From the NCBI RefSeq assembly GCF_045679555.1, contig NC_092087.1, forward strand, positions 85,773,331 to 85,837,330: a stretch of DNA of 64,000 bases, written 5' to 3'. The notes beneath the pieces are model-generated. The model was not told where the DNA came from. It searched no databases and saw nothing but the letters and a program-made list of their open reading frames with translations. Both the position numbers and the translations under genes were made by a program. This DNA is from Salvelinus alpinus. Its lineage: Eukaryota > Chordata > Actinopteri > Salmoniformes > Salmonidae. Below are positions 39,201 to 51,835 of this stretch, one piece after another; positions within the stretch are counted from its first letter, which is position 1; every line of letters begins with the position of its first letter.

Positions 39201-39528
39201 TGGTTAGTGGCTATATATATCTTCATTTGGTCGAATTAGTGATAGCTAGTGACGGAGTAAAAAACTGATGCAGTTAGAAAAGTGCTCTCTTTTGCTGACG
39301 TGGTTAGCTAATAGATTTACATATTTTGTCTTCCCTGTAAAACATTTTAAAAATCGAACATGGTGGTTAGATTCACAAGATGTCTGCCTTTCATATGCTG
39401 TATTGGACTTGTTAATGTGTAAAAGTTAAATATTTAAAAAAAATGTTTTTTTGAATTTGCCGCTCTGCCTTTTCAGTGGAATGTGGGAGGTGTGGCGCTA
39501 GCGGCACCCCAAGCCTCAACAGGTTGTA
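36270..39528. mobile_element. Second TTAA-type host element, split by the inverted 1817-bp element
   Basis: The left part 36270-36800 begins CCTGTTTGGGCTCTAGG. The right part 38626-39528 ends AAGCCTCAACAGG. TTGTAA stands next to both outer ends. No coding content. The right part shares the motifs of the 32722 host element. Confidence 0.55.
36805..38621 (-). mobile_element. 1817-bp TTAA element, inverted copy
   Basis: Flanked by TTAA (36801-36804 and 38622-38625). It is the reverse complement of 33266-35082 with a handful of substitutions by eye. For example, the 74-codon open frame at 34221-34445 is identical to the minus-strand frame at 37442-37666. Confidence 0.75.
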
Positions 39529-39539
39529 ACCTCACTTTT

Positions 39540-40770
39540 GAGAAAATGGCCGTTGAATGTTTTGGTACCTACTTGAGAGGTCTTCTTTGTCTACACCCAT
39601 TCAGCATCATGCACACCCTGTAAGCTTTAGCCCCACCCATCTCTTTAAGGTTTCACATGTGAGGTTATATATTTTAAACAAGCAAAGATTTCAAGTCTAA
39701 GGGCTGGCTTATTCTACAGGTGTGTTTGTAGAATACATTTAGTCTGGAATGCCAGTGTTCTCTGGGCGTTTGTAAACTCAGAGTGTTGTCAGATTGTCCG
39801 TTCGTAAAACCAGAGCATTTCGTTCTCGGAGCGTTCAGAGCGCACACTGGACGCTCTGGCTGAGGAGTAGGGTTGATCTTAGCATTCTGACCTAACAACA
39901 GCAGTCAAGCACCCAAGCTAACTGGCTAACGTTGGCTAGCTTGCTAGCTACTTCCAGACACAAATGAGAGAACAGCTCACTCTGACCATTTTACTCGCCC
40001 TAGCAGAGCTGGTTAGGCTGTTTTTAAGTTAACCTGCTGGCAACAATTTAATTACGCTTTTTGCCAATTAATACTGACACAGGCCATATTCAATGGGTTT
40101 TGAACGTTCGTAGATTTGTCAGTTTTTTTGCACTCTGGCACACTCAGATGAGAGTTTTCTGAAATCGGAGAAGATAGCCAGAGCTATCTACCATTGACAG
40201 CTGTTGCAGTGACATCATAAACATCCGAATAGCTACTTGCATAGTGGAGTCTTTTGTTTAGACATGTAGCTAGTTATCTAAACAATTAACCTGCATGAAT
40301 CTGCAGGTAGCTAACCAACCAGGTTCAATGTTAGCTAGCTAAAAGTACACTTTAACTTGATGAGAAACATATAATATTTGAAAATGTAGCTAGCTAGATA
40401 CATGGATGGACACTTCTCCCTCTCTGTCATGAAAGCCATGGTTGCCCTTAGTTTGAAGATGTAATCCGGAGACAGGTGTTTTCTCGCTTAGCAATCATAC
40501 TCAAATTCCACTGATTTCAAAACTCGGTCCTCCAGAAAGTGGAGCGCAAGACTTATGCAGATCTACTATGTGATATATATATTTTTTAAAGCAGCGTGAG
40601 AAAGGATTACCTACACATACTGACCAGCTCAAATAAACAGAAGGATGTTACATGGCAGACAAATCCGAACTCATTTCTTGGCATGTCCAGTCCATTTATT
40701 ATCTCAAACAATCATGGCAAGGGGGAAGGTTGCTGACTTTCTCTGTGGCTTAACCAACTAGGCTCCTGAT
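39540..40770. mobile_element. Salmonid dispersed repeat, class uncertain
   Basis: Contains GCTAACTGGCTAACGTTGGC and AGCACACTGGACGCTCTGG-like blocks that I recall as high-copy in salmonids, with a 'Gly-Ala-free' non-coding character. No frame or terminal repeat could be assigned. Confidence 0.4.
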
Positions 40771-40774
40771 TTAA

Positions 40775-40985
40775 CTTCTTGACGCTAGGTGTCCTCTGAA
40801 TAGTTCCTGCGTGTGAGGTTCCGGTCCAGTTGAAATATTATCGATTATGTTTGTTAAAAACAACCTTAGGATTGATTATAAAAAACATTTGACATGTTTC
40901 TACGACCATTATGGATACTTTTTGGAATTTTCGTCGAACGGAACGAGGCTGTAGTTTTCTCAACTGTGCGCAGAAAGGTTAACAA
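40775..40985. mobile_element. TTAA-type element fragment
   Basis: Begins after TTAA (40771-40774) with CTTCTTGACGCTAGG, as other members of this group do. It is cut off by the adjoining Tc1 remnant. Confidence 0.45.
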
Positions 40986-40987
40986 TT

Positions 40988-41880
40988 CTATTCGTATTTA
41001 CAGATGGTATACAACTTTGTTATTAAGGCACACGAAAGTTCACATGTTGCAGAAGGCATTTCTAACTCATCCCAAACCATCTCAATTGGGTTGAGGTCGG
41101 GTGATTGTGGAGGCCAAGTCATCTGATGCAGCATTCCATCACTCTCCTTGGTCAAATCACCCTTACACAGCCTGGAGGTGTGTTGGGTCATTGTCCTGTT
41201 GAAAAGCAAATGATAGTCCAACTAAGCACAAACCAGAGGAGATGGCGTATCACTGCGGAATGATCTTGAAGCCATGCTGGTTATGTGTGCCTTGAATTCT
41301 AAATAAATCACCAACAATGTTACCAGCAAAGTACGCCCAAACCATCACACCTCCATGCTTCACGGTGGGAACCACACATGCAGAGATCATCAGTTCAACT
41401 ACTCTGCTTCTCACAAAGACACGGCGCTTGTAACCAAAACTCTCCTATTTGGAGTCATCAGACCAAAGGACAGATTTACACCAGTCTAATATCCATTGCT
41501 CATGTTTCTTGGCCCCAGCAAGTCTCTTCATATTTTTGGTGTCCTTCAGTAGTGGTTTCTTTGCAGCAATTCGACCATGAAAGCCTGATTCACACAGTCT
41601 CCTCTGAACAGTTGATGTTGAGATGTGTCTGAAACTTGAACTCTGAAGTGTTTATTTGGGCTGCAATTTCTGAGGCTGGTAACTCTACTGAACGTATCGT
41701 CTGCAGCATAGGTAACTCTGGGTCTTCCTTTCCTGTGGCGGTCCTCATGAGAGCCAATTTCATTATAGCGCTGGATTGTTTTAGCGACTGCACTTGAAGA
41801 AACTTTCAAAGTTTTTGAAATGTTACGTATTGTCTGACCTTCATGTCTTAAAGTAATGATGGACTGTCGTTTCTCCACTT
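40988..41880 (-). mobile_element. Tc1-like transposase remnant
   Basis: The minus strand 41546-41878 encodes the N-terminal helix-turn-helix part (MEKRQSIITLRHEGQTIRNI). 40988-41221 encodes the C-terminal DDE part with WPPQSPDLNPIEMVWDELE, the region of the third acidic residue. The parts are out of frame with each other and the middle is degraded, so it is inactive. Terminal repeats were not identified. Confidence 0.85.
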
Positions 41881-41902
41881 ATCTATTTATTACTTAACAC
41901 TT

Positions 41903-42714
41903 TGTTACATACGCCTCTCGGAAGAGGGAACGCAACACCCTGCCAAAACTAAACTCCCCGTGGAGTGAAAGAGGTATGGGACTGTAGGTGCGAGTAGGGA
42001 TGACAAAGGCAGACAACTTATAGTTTACAGTGAATTTATTCCTTCACGTGGTAATTTTGGGGGAAAGGGTCTGGACAGGGCCAAAGCAAAGAAAGTAAAT
42101 GTCAAAGCCCCCTCTCCTACCTTACCTGCCTACCAACTACTTATCTAACTTAGCACCACCTGGTGCGCTAACAAAAATACAGGGGGTGGTCTGCACAGGT
42201 CTTAGCTTGTCTTGGCTAGTGTGTATAAACAGTAATACTACGGGTTATGTATGCCCGCAGGCCTCTTGCCTAAGCACTCCCTAGGTGCCTTCCCCTTCCC
42301 CACTGGGAAGAAATTAAACAGAATATTACAAACAATTTCACAAAAAAACTCTGAGAAACACAGAACATCAAATAAGCTCTATCTGACTGAGCAACAAACT
42401 AACACAGAACATACCAAAGCTGCTCCCAGCAACAAATAACAGAACATAACCAATCAGCCCTCTTTCAGCAACACTAACCAAAATACAGGACATAACCATC
42501 AGTTCTCTTCTCCAAACAAAGGAACACTGGCTTTTATAGCTGCAGGAGGAGTCGGTAATTGCAGACAGCGGTATCTCCTGACGAGAGGGGGGGGTCAGCT
42601 CCAATCTGCAATGGGGCTGACCAATCAGCTGCTTAGGGGAATCCAGGAAACCATTTCCTAAAATACACACATACAAATACACAAACCACAACACAGAAAC
42701 TGGGGATCGTAACA
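41903..42714. mobile_element. Solo LTR fossil, 812 bp
   Basis: Runs from TGTTACATACGC to GATCGTAACA, with the 5-bp direct repeat CACTT on both sides (41898-41902, 42715-42719). It looks whole as a solo LTR. Ty3-like assignment is tentative. The intact ends and identical flanking repeats suggest a fairly recent insertion. Confidence 0.75.
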
Positions 42715-42719
42715 CACTT

Positions 42720-42845
42720 ATTATTTTATTTTTTTCTCAAAACTTCTTAAAGCATTGTTGGTTAAGGGCTTGTAAGTAAGCATTTCACTGTAAGATTCAC
42801 ACCTGTGTATTCGGCGAATGTGACGAATACAATTTAATTTGATTT
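42720..42845. mobile_element. Salmonid dispersed repeat end
   Basis: Contains TAAGCATTTCACTGTAAG and a GGCGAATGTGACGAATACAA block, the reverse of the repeat end at 16531. Confidence 0.5.
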
Positions 42846-43270
42846 GACCTATTCTCCTGCTATCATATTGCTATCATGTCCAGAATGTTTTACATAGCTT
42901 TAACTTTTAAGTACATGTGGAGTTTAATTCTCTTTCCTTGTAATGATAATTATGTATATTCATGATAAATTGGATAGATTATGTTGATGTGGTCAAATGA
43001 TTTTACTTTTGTATTGCTGTCAGACATTGAGCTATGGCATTTATGAGAAGGAATATTAATAGTATAATTACTCTTGTTTTATTGTGAAATTATTCATTAT
43101 CTACTTTAGATGAAGTGTGATTCGGTTTAATTTATGCATCATGTTGTAAATAAGCTAAAAGTTTAAGACAATACGTACAAAATGTTATTTATTCTAAATA
43201 TTGCAGCTTTGCCTGTCATTCTTTATCGTCTGTTAACTTGAAAAACCGAAGAAGAAAAATTGAATATTGT
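42846..43270 (+). pseudogene. Stranded 3' UTR of a lost receptor copy
   Basis: Homologous to the locus 1 UTR (5216-5650): blocks TCTTTCCTTGTAATGATAAT, GCTGTCAGACATT and CTGTCATTCTTTAT. The site matching AATAAA is changed (AATACG, about 43172). No receptor exon precedes it; about 13 kb of transposon sequence does. It marks a copy whose coding part was deleted. Confidence 0.65.
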
Positions 43271-43385
43271 ATCACATCATTGGTTGTCGAGCATGAAAAT
43301 GTGGCCGTGTTTGACATTGCAGCCGACATTAAAGGTGAGTGGAGACTGACTGATCTTCAAATAATATGAAGTAGTTATTTATCAT

Positions 43386-43779
43386 TGTCACGAACGTCGT
43401 AGTGAGGAGACCAAAGCGCAGCGTGAAGACATATTTTTAATGGAAGACGAATAAACACGAAGAAGACTAAACAAACTAACAAAATTAACACTATAAACAA
43501 TGAGTGCAGACATGCAACTTCACATAGACAATAACCCACAAACCAAACTGGAAAATGGCAACCTAAATAGGATCCCCAATCAGAGACAACGATAAACAGC
43601 TGCCTCTGATTGGGAACCAATCTAGGCCACCATAGACCTACATAATGCCTAGACTACACACACACACCTAGACATACCAAAACCCTAGACAAGACAAAAA
43701 CACACATACCACCCTCGTCACACCCTGACCTAACCAAAATAATAAAGAAAACAAAGAATACTAAGGTCAGGGCGTGACA
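43386..43779. mobile_element. Solo-LTR-like fossil, 394 bp
   Basis: Runs from TGTCACGAACG to GGGCGTGACA, with the 5-bp direct repeat ATCAT (43381-43385, 43780-43784). A relative of 7979-8371. It looks whole as a solo LTR. Confidence 0.65.
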
Positions 43780-43784
43780 ATCAT

Positions 43785-44469
43785 GCAAGGTGATTTGTAG
43801 ATCAGTCAGTCAGTCAGTCAGTATTTAACCATCACACGTCACAGTTTTGATTAATTATATTCCAGCTACCATTACAATGAGCCTCTCCTCCTATATATCT
43901 ACACACCAGCCTCCTCTGTTGTACACAAGGTCCAACAGTGTAACAGAATACGATAGTGGCATATTTTACTACAATAGACAATAGTGTGTGTGTGCTTAAA
44001 TGTGACTTTGTCAAGTAAACAGTTTAGTTTTTCACTAGGTTATCTGATGTATTTCCAGTTTGTTATGTTGTTATTAACCCAACATTAATGAGGACATTAT
44101 TATTAGGATGGTGCAGTAATGTTGAGATGCCAGTAGGGAGAACTCTAGTCTAGAACACTGGAACCTTCAGTGTTACTTTGGATGCTGCTGATGAGGAGTG
44201 ATGGTCATGGGTGTTTAAATGGAATGGGTTCTAATTGAATGACATCATGGAACTTTGACCTGAATACAGAACTCAGAAGGACAATGCAACACATTCTAAG
44301 AAATTGTTAACGTTATAAATAGTGAAGAGGTCTTGCAGTTGTGTCAGAAATCACCTAGCAACAACACCAAGTCCTCTATAGTCGACATGTTGTTTAAATG
44401 GTTCTCTGTGTAGTCAAAATATCACATATCCTTTAACATATCCAATATCACAATTTCACATAGCCTTTA
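43785..44469 (+). other. Upstream flank of locus 4
   Basis: A (TCAG)n short repeat near 43806. 44100-44400 is homologous to 21820-21990 and to 55320-55450 (AATGACATCATGGAACTTTG; GTAGGGAGA.CTCTAGTCTAG). This is the duplicated region that precedes receptor promoters. The promoter and leader exon themselves are not recognised before the LINE. Confidence 0.5.
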
Positions 44470-46570
44470 ACAAGGCTAATCTGAAAACAAATCTCCCTAA
44501 ATTCTATCAGCATATCGATTGTGCTACCAGGGCTGGTAAAACCCTGGATCATTGTTATTCTAACTTCCGCGACGCATATAAGGCCCTCCCCCTCCCTCCT
44601 TTTGGAAAAGCTGACCACGACTCCATTTTGTTGCTTCCAGCCTACAAACAGAAACTAAAACAAGAAGCTCCAGCGCTCAGGTCTTTTCATCGCTGGTCCG
44701 ACCAATCTGACTCTACGCTTCAAGACTGCTTCGATCACGTGGATTGGGATATGTTCCGCATTGCGTCCAACAACAACATTGACGAATACGCTGAATCGGT
44801 CAGCGAGTTCATTAGAAAGTGCATCGGCGACATAATACCCACAGCAACGATTAAAACATTTCCAAACCAGAAACCGTGGATTGATGGCAGCATTCGCGTG
44901 AAACTGAAAGCGCGAACCACTGCTTTTAACCAGGGCAAGGTGATCGGAAACATGACCGAATACAAACAGTGTAGCTATTCCCTCCGCAAGGCAATCAAAC
45001 AAGCTAAGTGCTAGTATAGAGACAAAGTAGAGTCGCAATTCAACAGCTCAGACACAAGAGGTATGTGGCAGGGTCTACAGTCAATCACGGATTACAAAAA
45101 GAAAACCAGCCCCGTCGCGGACAAGGATGTCTTTCTCCCAGACAGACTAAATAACTTTTTTGCTCGCTTTGAGGACAATACAGTGCCACTGACACGGCCC
45201 GCTACCAAAACCTGCTTCACTGCAGCCGAGGTGAGTAAAACATTTAAACGTGTTAACCCTCGCAGGGCTGCAGGTCCAGCCGGCATTCCAGCCGCGTCCT
45301 CAGAGCATGCGCAGACCAGCTGGCTGGTGTGTTTACGGACATATTCAATCAGCCTTATCCCAGTCTGCTGTTCCCACATGCTTCAAGAGGGCCACCATTG
45401 TTCCTGTTCCCAAGAAAGCTAAGGTAACTGAGCTAAACGACTACCGCCCCGTAGCACTCACTTCCGTCATCATGAAGTGCTTTGAGAGACTAGTCAAGGA
45501 CCATATCATCTCCACCCTACCTGACAACCTAGACCCACTCCAATTTGCTTACCGACCCAATAGGTAAACAGACGACGCAATCGCAACCACAAGAGGAATA
45601 CCTATGTGAGAATGCTGTTCATTGACTACAGCTCAGCATTTAACACCATAGTACCCTCCAAACTCGTCATCAAGCTCGAGACCCTGGGTCTCGACCCCGC
45701 CCTGTGCAACTGGGTACTGGACTTCCTGACGGGCCGCCCCCAGGTGGTGAGGGTAGGTAACAATATCTCCACCCCGCTGATCCTCAACACTGGGGCCCCA
45801 CAAGGGTGCGTTCTGAGCCCTCTCCTGTACTCCCTGTTCACCCACGACTGCGTGGCCATGCACGCCTCCAACTCAATCATCAAGTTTGCGGACGAAACTA
45901 CAGTGGTAGGCTTGATTACCAACAACAACGAGACGGCCTACAGGGAGGAGGTGAGGGCCCTCGGAGTGTGGTGTCAGGAAAATAACCTCACACTCACACT
46001 CAACGTCAACAAAACAAAGGAGATGATTGTGGACTTAAGGAAACAGCAGAGGATGCACCCCCCTATCCACATCGACGGGACAGTAGTGGAGAGGGTAGTA
46101 AGTTTTAAGTTCCTCTGTGTACACATCACGGACAAACTGAATTGGTCCACCCACACAGACAGCGTTGTGACACAGACAGCGTTGTTCAACCTCTGGAGGC
46201 TGAAGAAATTCGGCTTGTCACCAAAAGCACTCACAAACTTCTACAGATGCACAATCGAGAGCATCCTGTTGGGCTGTATCACCGCCTGGTACGGGGCAAC
46301 TGCTCCGCCCACAACCGTAAGGCTCTCCAGAGGGTAGTGAGGTCTGCACAACGCATCACCGGGGGCAAACTACCTGCCCTCCAGGACACCTACACCAGCC
46401 GATATCACAGGAAGGCCATAAAGATCATCAAAGACAACTACCACCCGAGCCACTGCCTGTTCACCCCGCTATCATCGAGAAGGCGAGGTCAGTACAGGTG
46501 CATCAAAGCAGGGACCGAGAGATTGAAAAACAACTTCTTGCCAAAACTACAGACGATTATTAAACTACAT
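44470..46570 (+). mobile_element. LINE, 5' truncated, with reverse transcriptase
   Basis: Same family as 9227-11627. It starts in the linker (LDHCYSNFRDAYKALP), then RT motifs at 45250-46337 ([56 protein letters not shown]), then the thumb and C-terminus to about 46570. The catalytic motif reads FADE where FADD is usual. There are several stops and frame changes. The 3' end abuts receptor V-exon sequence, so it inserted in or beside that exon. Confidence 0.85.
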
Positions 46571-46755
46571 ACACTAACAACCTTTTGGTTCACAAAAAAA
46601 TTATGCTGTCTGGAATCCTGTGAGTCTGAGTGATGACCCAGACTACAAAGGTTGTGTTACGTAGCATAGAGATGTGAAGAATGGCCACACCCTGACAATC
46701 ACAGACCTGAGAGAGAGTGACTCAGCTACGTACAAGTTCATCTTATTTAAACTTC

Positions 46756-48171
46756 GCCATCTTATTTAAACTTCGCCATTTCCACTTTGGGAAAAAGTAG
46801 TGCCCAAATTAAACGGCCTCGTACTCTGTTCTAGATCATATGATATGCCTATTATTTTTACTATTGGATAGAAAACACTCTGACGTTTCTAAAACTGATT
46901 GAATTATATCTGTGACTAAAACAGAACCCATTTGGCAGGCAAACTTCCAAACAGGAAGTGAAAATTCTGAAATGGTTCTCTGTGACAGGCCTCGCCTTTT
47001 CAATTGCCTTGAATTTATGGATATGTATGCACTTCATACGCCTTCCACTAGATGTCAACAGGCAGTACAACATTGAATGAGGTGTCTAGCCTGATGTGGG
47101 ACCGAATGAGAGCTTTTGGAGTGACAGGTCAGCCATATTGGCAGTATTTTGCTGCGCACCTGGGAGCACCATATCGTTTTCTGAAATGCGTTAGGTAGAC
47201 ATGAAGAAATGCTCCGTCTGGGACGTTATTGGATCTATTTCTGAAAAACATACTAAAGATGGATTATCAACTGAGTTTGACCAGTTTATTCGACTATTAT
47301 TATGACTTTTTGAATTTTTCGTTCATGCGTAAAATCTTCATGGACACTTGAGCTCCACCATGCTAACCAAAGTTGCTAATTCAACAGAAGAAATGGACAT
47401 TCTAAAACAAAACAACGATGTATTGTGGAACTAGGACTCCTTGCACTGCATTCTGATGAAAGATCATCAAAGGTAAGAGAATATTTATGATGTTATTTCG
47501 TATTTTTGTGGAATATGTTGACTCCAACATGGCGGAGAATGGCTGAGCGCTGTCTCAGATTATTGCATGCTGTGCTTTTTACTAAAGTTATTTTTTTTAA
47601 AATCTAACACAGCGGTTACAGTAAGAACCAGTGTATCTTTATTTATTTGCCCAACATGTATTTTTCAGCAAAGTTTATGATGAGTTTTTCTGTTCGATTA
47701 CGTGACTCTCTAAAATTTCTCTGGACAATTTGGAGCATTTTGGCGCCATGTTCACAATGTAAAACCAGGATTTGTAGCTATAAATATGCACATTTTCGAA
47801 CAAAACATAAATGTATTGTATAACATGATGTTATAAGACTGTCATCTGATGAAGTTGTTCAAAGGTTAGTGATTATTCTTATCTCTATTTGTGGGTTTTG
47901 TGAAAGCTATCTTTGTGGTGAGAAAATGGCGTTGTGTTTTGGGCTATTGTGGTGAGCTAACATAAATATATGTTGTGTTTTCGCTGTAAAACATTTAAAA
48001 AATCGGACATGTTGGCTGGATTCACAAGATGTTTATCTTTCATTTGCTGTATTGGACTTGTGATTTCATGAAATTATATTATATGATATTCCCTGTGGCG
48101 CTAGGCTAGGCTATGCTAGTCAGCGTTTCTGATGAGGAGGATCCCGGATCCGGGAGGGTGATCAAGTAGAG
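46756..48171. mobile_element. TTAA-type element inserted in a receptor V exon
   Basis: The left end has a doubled CTTATTTAAACTTCGCCAT (46737-46775). The right end is CCCGGATCCGGGAGG...GTAGAGG next to TTTTAAC. The internal ATGATGTTATAAGACTGTCATCTGATGA-type block matches the 1817-bp family. It separates two halves of the V exon whose joined sequence matches locus 5. Confidence 0.65.
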
Positions 48172-49192
48172 GTTTTAACAGATCAGACCAGAGGGAAATA
48201 TTATGGCACATCTGGAGATTCTCTCTCTCACAGGTAACATTCTATTGTCTGATATTCTGTTTAATCTTCATTGTCCATTTAGTTCTGGAAAATGTCTTCA
48301 TTTGTATTTATGAAATTCAAATAATATGATACTATGTGTATATAGCAATTGTCATGTCTTTATTGATCTGTTTGAGAATGTATAGCATCTTGTGATGACA
48401 CTAGACAACAGGTGATTCAGGTTCATGTTGTCTAGTCCAGACCTGCAGGTGAAGGTGACTCCTTTTTCACAGATTCCAACATGGAGGATACTGACCTGTA
48501 GAACCACCAGCTGTCCTCTGACTGGTAACCCCACCTACACCTGGTACAAGAACGGGCAGGTTGTCACTGAGAATACTTCCCCGTATTCAGTCCTCCCTAA
48601 TGCTAAGGACAGTTACTCCTGTGCTGTAAAAGGCCATGAGGATCTCCACTCTCCTGCAGTGTGTGAGTGTGAATTTAATACATTATACTGTGTGTTGGTT
48701 TCACTTTGTCATTTAAGAATTTTTAGCATTTCTAGAAAGAACTGAGAATATAATCCAGTTGACCTCTTATTATGTCACTGTGTTTCAGGTGTTCAGGATC
48801 AGAGCTGCAGCAGAGTGACTTACACCAAGATGAGAATCTGTGTCTTAAAGGGGTCAACAGTGGACATATCCTGTACTTATGTTGGTTATTATTCCACCAC
48901 ATCAACAGTCTGGTTTAGAAGTGATAAGACGACACCTGATGACCTAACCAGAGACCCAGGGTATGCAGGTCGTGTGAAGTACCCTGACAAAGAGAGATGG
49001 ATATATAAAGGTCCCTCCATCCTGAGAATCTCAGATCTGAGAGAGGAGGATTCAGCTGAGTATCGCTTCACTTTTAAAACATACAACCCTTAATGGGGTC
49101 ATAGTTTCCCAAGAACAACTCTGTCTGTCACAGGTAATACTACACTGTATGATACAACTGTATATCATATTGTAATTACAGGAGAAAAAAAA

Positions 49193-49237
49193 ATATATAT
49201 AATATATATATATATATATATAAATATATATATATAC
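49193..49237 (+). repeat. (TA)n microsatellite beside a splice acceptor
   Basis: A pure TA run with one AA interruption, ending about 10 bp before the acceptor TTGTTTCAG of the C2 exon at 49250. Confidence 0.9.
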
Positions 49238-49950
49238 ATATTGTTTCAGTTCTGCAGGTCAAAGTGACTCCTGCTGCAGAGGGACAGAACACACTGATCT
49301 GTAGAACCACTTGTACTCTGACTGACAACCCCACCCCCACCTACATCTGGTACAAGAACGGACAACGTCTAGATGAGCCCACTTCCCATCAATACTCTGT
49401 CAATAGTTATTATTCAGACAGTTACTCCTGTGCTGTAAAAGGCCATGAGGATCACCACTCTCCTGCAGTGTGTGAGTATGAATGAAACTAGTATTTTATG
49501 TAGTACCATTTAGAACCAATAAGAATGGTATTACTTTCTCTATCAATATTCTTAACTATATACTTTGGAATGATAAACAGTTTTATAGATGTATGTCAAT
49601 ATGTATTTTTTTAATTCAAAATGAACCTGTCCAATACATCTAAAACGTTTTGTCTCATTATCATTTCGGGAATTGATCAGCTACATTTTGTTTCAGGTGT
49701 TGTGGGTGAGAGCTGTATGAATGTGACTTATACCCATCAGAGTATCTGTGCTTTGAAAGGGTCAACAGTGGACATATCATGCTTTTACACACATCCCAGT
49801 TGGCATAACGTCACAGAAGTATCCTGGTTCAGCAAATGGGAGACTGAAGAAACTAAAGACCTGAGCCAGGACTCAGAGTATGCACGTCGTGTGGAATACC
49901 ATCGACAAACAGAAAAGTACTCCACCCTGAGAATCACAGACCTGAGAGAA

Positions 49951-50402
49951 AGACATATTTTTTATAACATTAATAGTCCTACTTTCCTCAGCAACTAATA
50001 TGGATGATATTGATAAGAGCTTTTTAATATATTTAGCTCTTGGGTCAAGTTTCTCCTGAAGTGTTTAATGATGATTTACTTTGTATTGCTGTCAGACATT
50101 ATTCCGCATTTTATGTTTTATATTTTTTTATACTATATTGTTTTTTGAATTTTGTAATCAGTACATTACATACATTTGCACATTTGCAATTTTTGACATT
50201 TTATATTCATTATAATTGTATATTACGTAGTGCTATATTGTTCAGTGTCATGATATCACTTGTTTTGTCATCACATTTTTCATTATGACGTATTTTATAT
50301 ACGTTAAATGCATGTTTACCTTTGCAGTTTTTACAGTGTGTTTTAGTGTCAATACAGTATAACCATCATGTTGTAAATAAGATCAACATTTAAGACAATA
50401 AA
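49951..50402 (+). other. 3' UTR fused to a truncated V exon
   Basis: Homologous to 28737-29060 and 19530-19800. AATAAA at 50397-50402. The join with V-exon sequence lies at about 49951. Confidence 0.75.
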
Positions 50403-51835
50403 TACACAGATATTTTCATCAACTAATAAAACATTGATTCATAACTATTTTCTCTCAGCTCTTGTTTCTTGTATTGCTGCCTATTAGACACATGATGGCG
50501 GCATTGAATCATTTAACCATGAGTGGCGAGGCCAGCGTTTCCTCAACTCAGTCCTGGGGACCCCAAGGGGTGAACGTTTTGGTTTTATCCCAAGCACTAC
50601 ACAGCTGATTCAAATAATCAAATCTTCATGACGAGTTGATTACTCAAACACAGAGGCAGTGTTACTTAGTTGTCTTATTAACCTCAGAAATATTATTTCA
50701 CTGAAATGACCCTAGTTTAACCCTTTGTTGTCTCCTCCAGTGAAGGCTATTCAGCTGTATAAGCACGGCCAGTATTTATTTTCACTAAAACAGTTTGCAA
50801 TGAAGGTCTACAGCAGCCTCAACAGCACTCTGTAGGGTAGCACCATGGTTTAGCCAGAAGACAGCCAGTTTTCGTCCTCCTCTGGGTAGAATGACTTCAA
50901 TACAAAACCTAGGAGGCTCATGGTTCTCATCCCCTTCCATAGACTTACACAGTAATTATGAGAACTTTCAGAGGACGTCCTCCAACCTATCAGAGCTCTA
51001 GCAGCATGAACTGACATGTTGTCCGACCAATCAAAGTATCAGATATTTAATCTAGTTCTGAAAGCATAAGCTACAGATAGCTCGCACTGCAGTCCATACA
51101 ATGTGGTGAGTAGTTGACTCAAAGAGAAAGACAATAGTTGAACAGTTTTGAACTAATACATTTCTTGAAAAATGAAGGAGAAGCAAGAGAGAGTGGGAAG
51201 AGCTAGCAAACTCTATTTTGTTGTATTGTTTTCAGTTTAACTTACTTAGCCAGCATCTAATGCAGCTAGCTAGTTTAGCCTACTCAAACAACCGTCTCAA
51301 ACAGAGAGGGGTGGTATGTTCGCTAGTTGGCTACGGCTATCCAACGCTGGAACTCTTCTAAGTCAAGGTAAGCTTTTGGTTTTATTCATTTATTGCCACG
51401 TGGGCCCACCAGTGTAACTGCTAAACTGCTTGCTAACTGTACACTGTTCTGTATGATTGGAGCGTGTTTACTAACGCATTAGTTCTAGTAGCTATGTTGA
51501 CAATACGTTAGCTAATATGGTAACAATGATGTAGGCTGTGTGTAGCGTTAGCAGTCATGATATGAAGGTTTGGCTTGGAAAGGTTTTTTCTGCTTAAAAA
51601 AAGGCATTGCAAACTAGTGACATGGACTGAAACAGCTAGAAACAGCTACATGTCTCAATAACCTGTTCATCTATTTGTCCTTTGAACTCCTCCAATGGAG
51701 GACATTCCAAGATCAAGGGGCTGAATAATGAATGGACTTTTTCCATGTTTGGTTCAATTTTCGGTACTGTTAGCATTAAACAAGATTGAGATGTGAGTTT
51801 GTATGTGTTCTCATTTCCTGCTAGAAGAGAGGATA
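50403..51835. repeat. Repeat-rich spacer with a possible TPR exon remnant
   Basis: About 50530-50660 resembles a palindromic MITE (GAACGTTTTGGTTTTATCCC; CTGATTCAAATAATCAAATC). 50815-51300 is a high-copy salmonid repeat (CGTCCTCCAACCTATCAGAG). At 50739-50812, after a CTCCTCCAG acceptor, the + strand reads KAIQLYKHGQYLFSLKQFA, which is TPR-like and may belong to the TPR/CCCH gene fragment downstream. Confidence 0.4.

Larger units (their letters stand above)
46571..49950 (+). pseudogene. CD22-like receptor, locus 4 (broken)
   Basis: The first V exon survives as 46571-46755 and 48172-48233, split by a transposon, with stops in the first part. Then come C2 48441-48662, V 48789-49133 (in-frame TAA at 49091-49093), C2 49250-49471 and V 49697-49950, which stops abruptly and runs into 3' UTR sequence. 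No leader, transmembrane or tail exons remain. The second V has threonine at the Siglec-arginine site (EYRFTFKT). Borders of the intact exons are still consensus, so decay is recent or the exons are retained by chance. Confidence 0.8.

Noticed and set aside
41090-41640. Plus-strand frames in the Tc1 region
   Set aside because: The recognisable protein is on the minus strand (Tc1 transposase); the plus frames are shadows.
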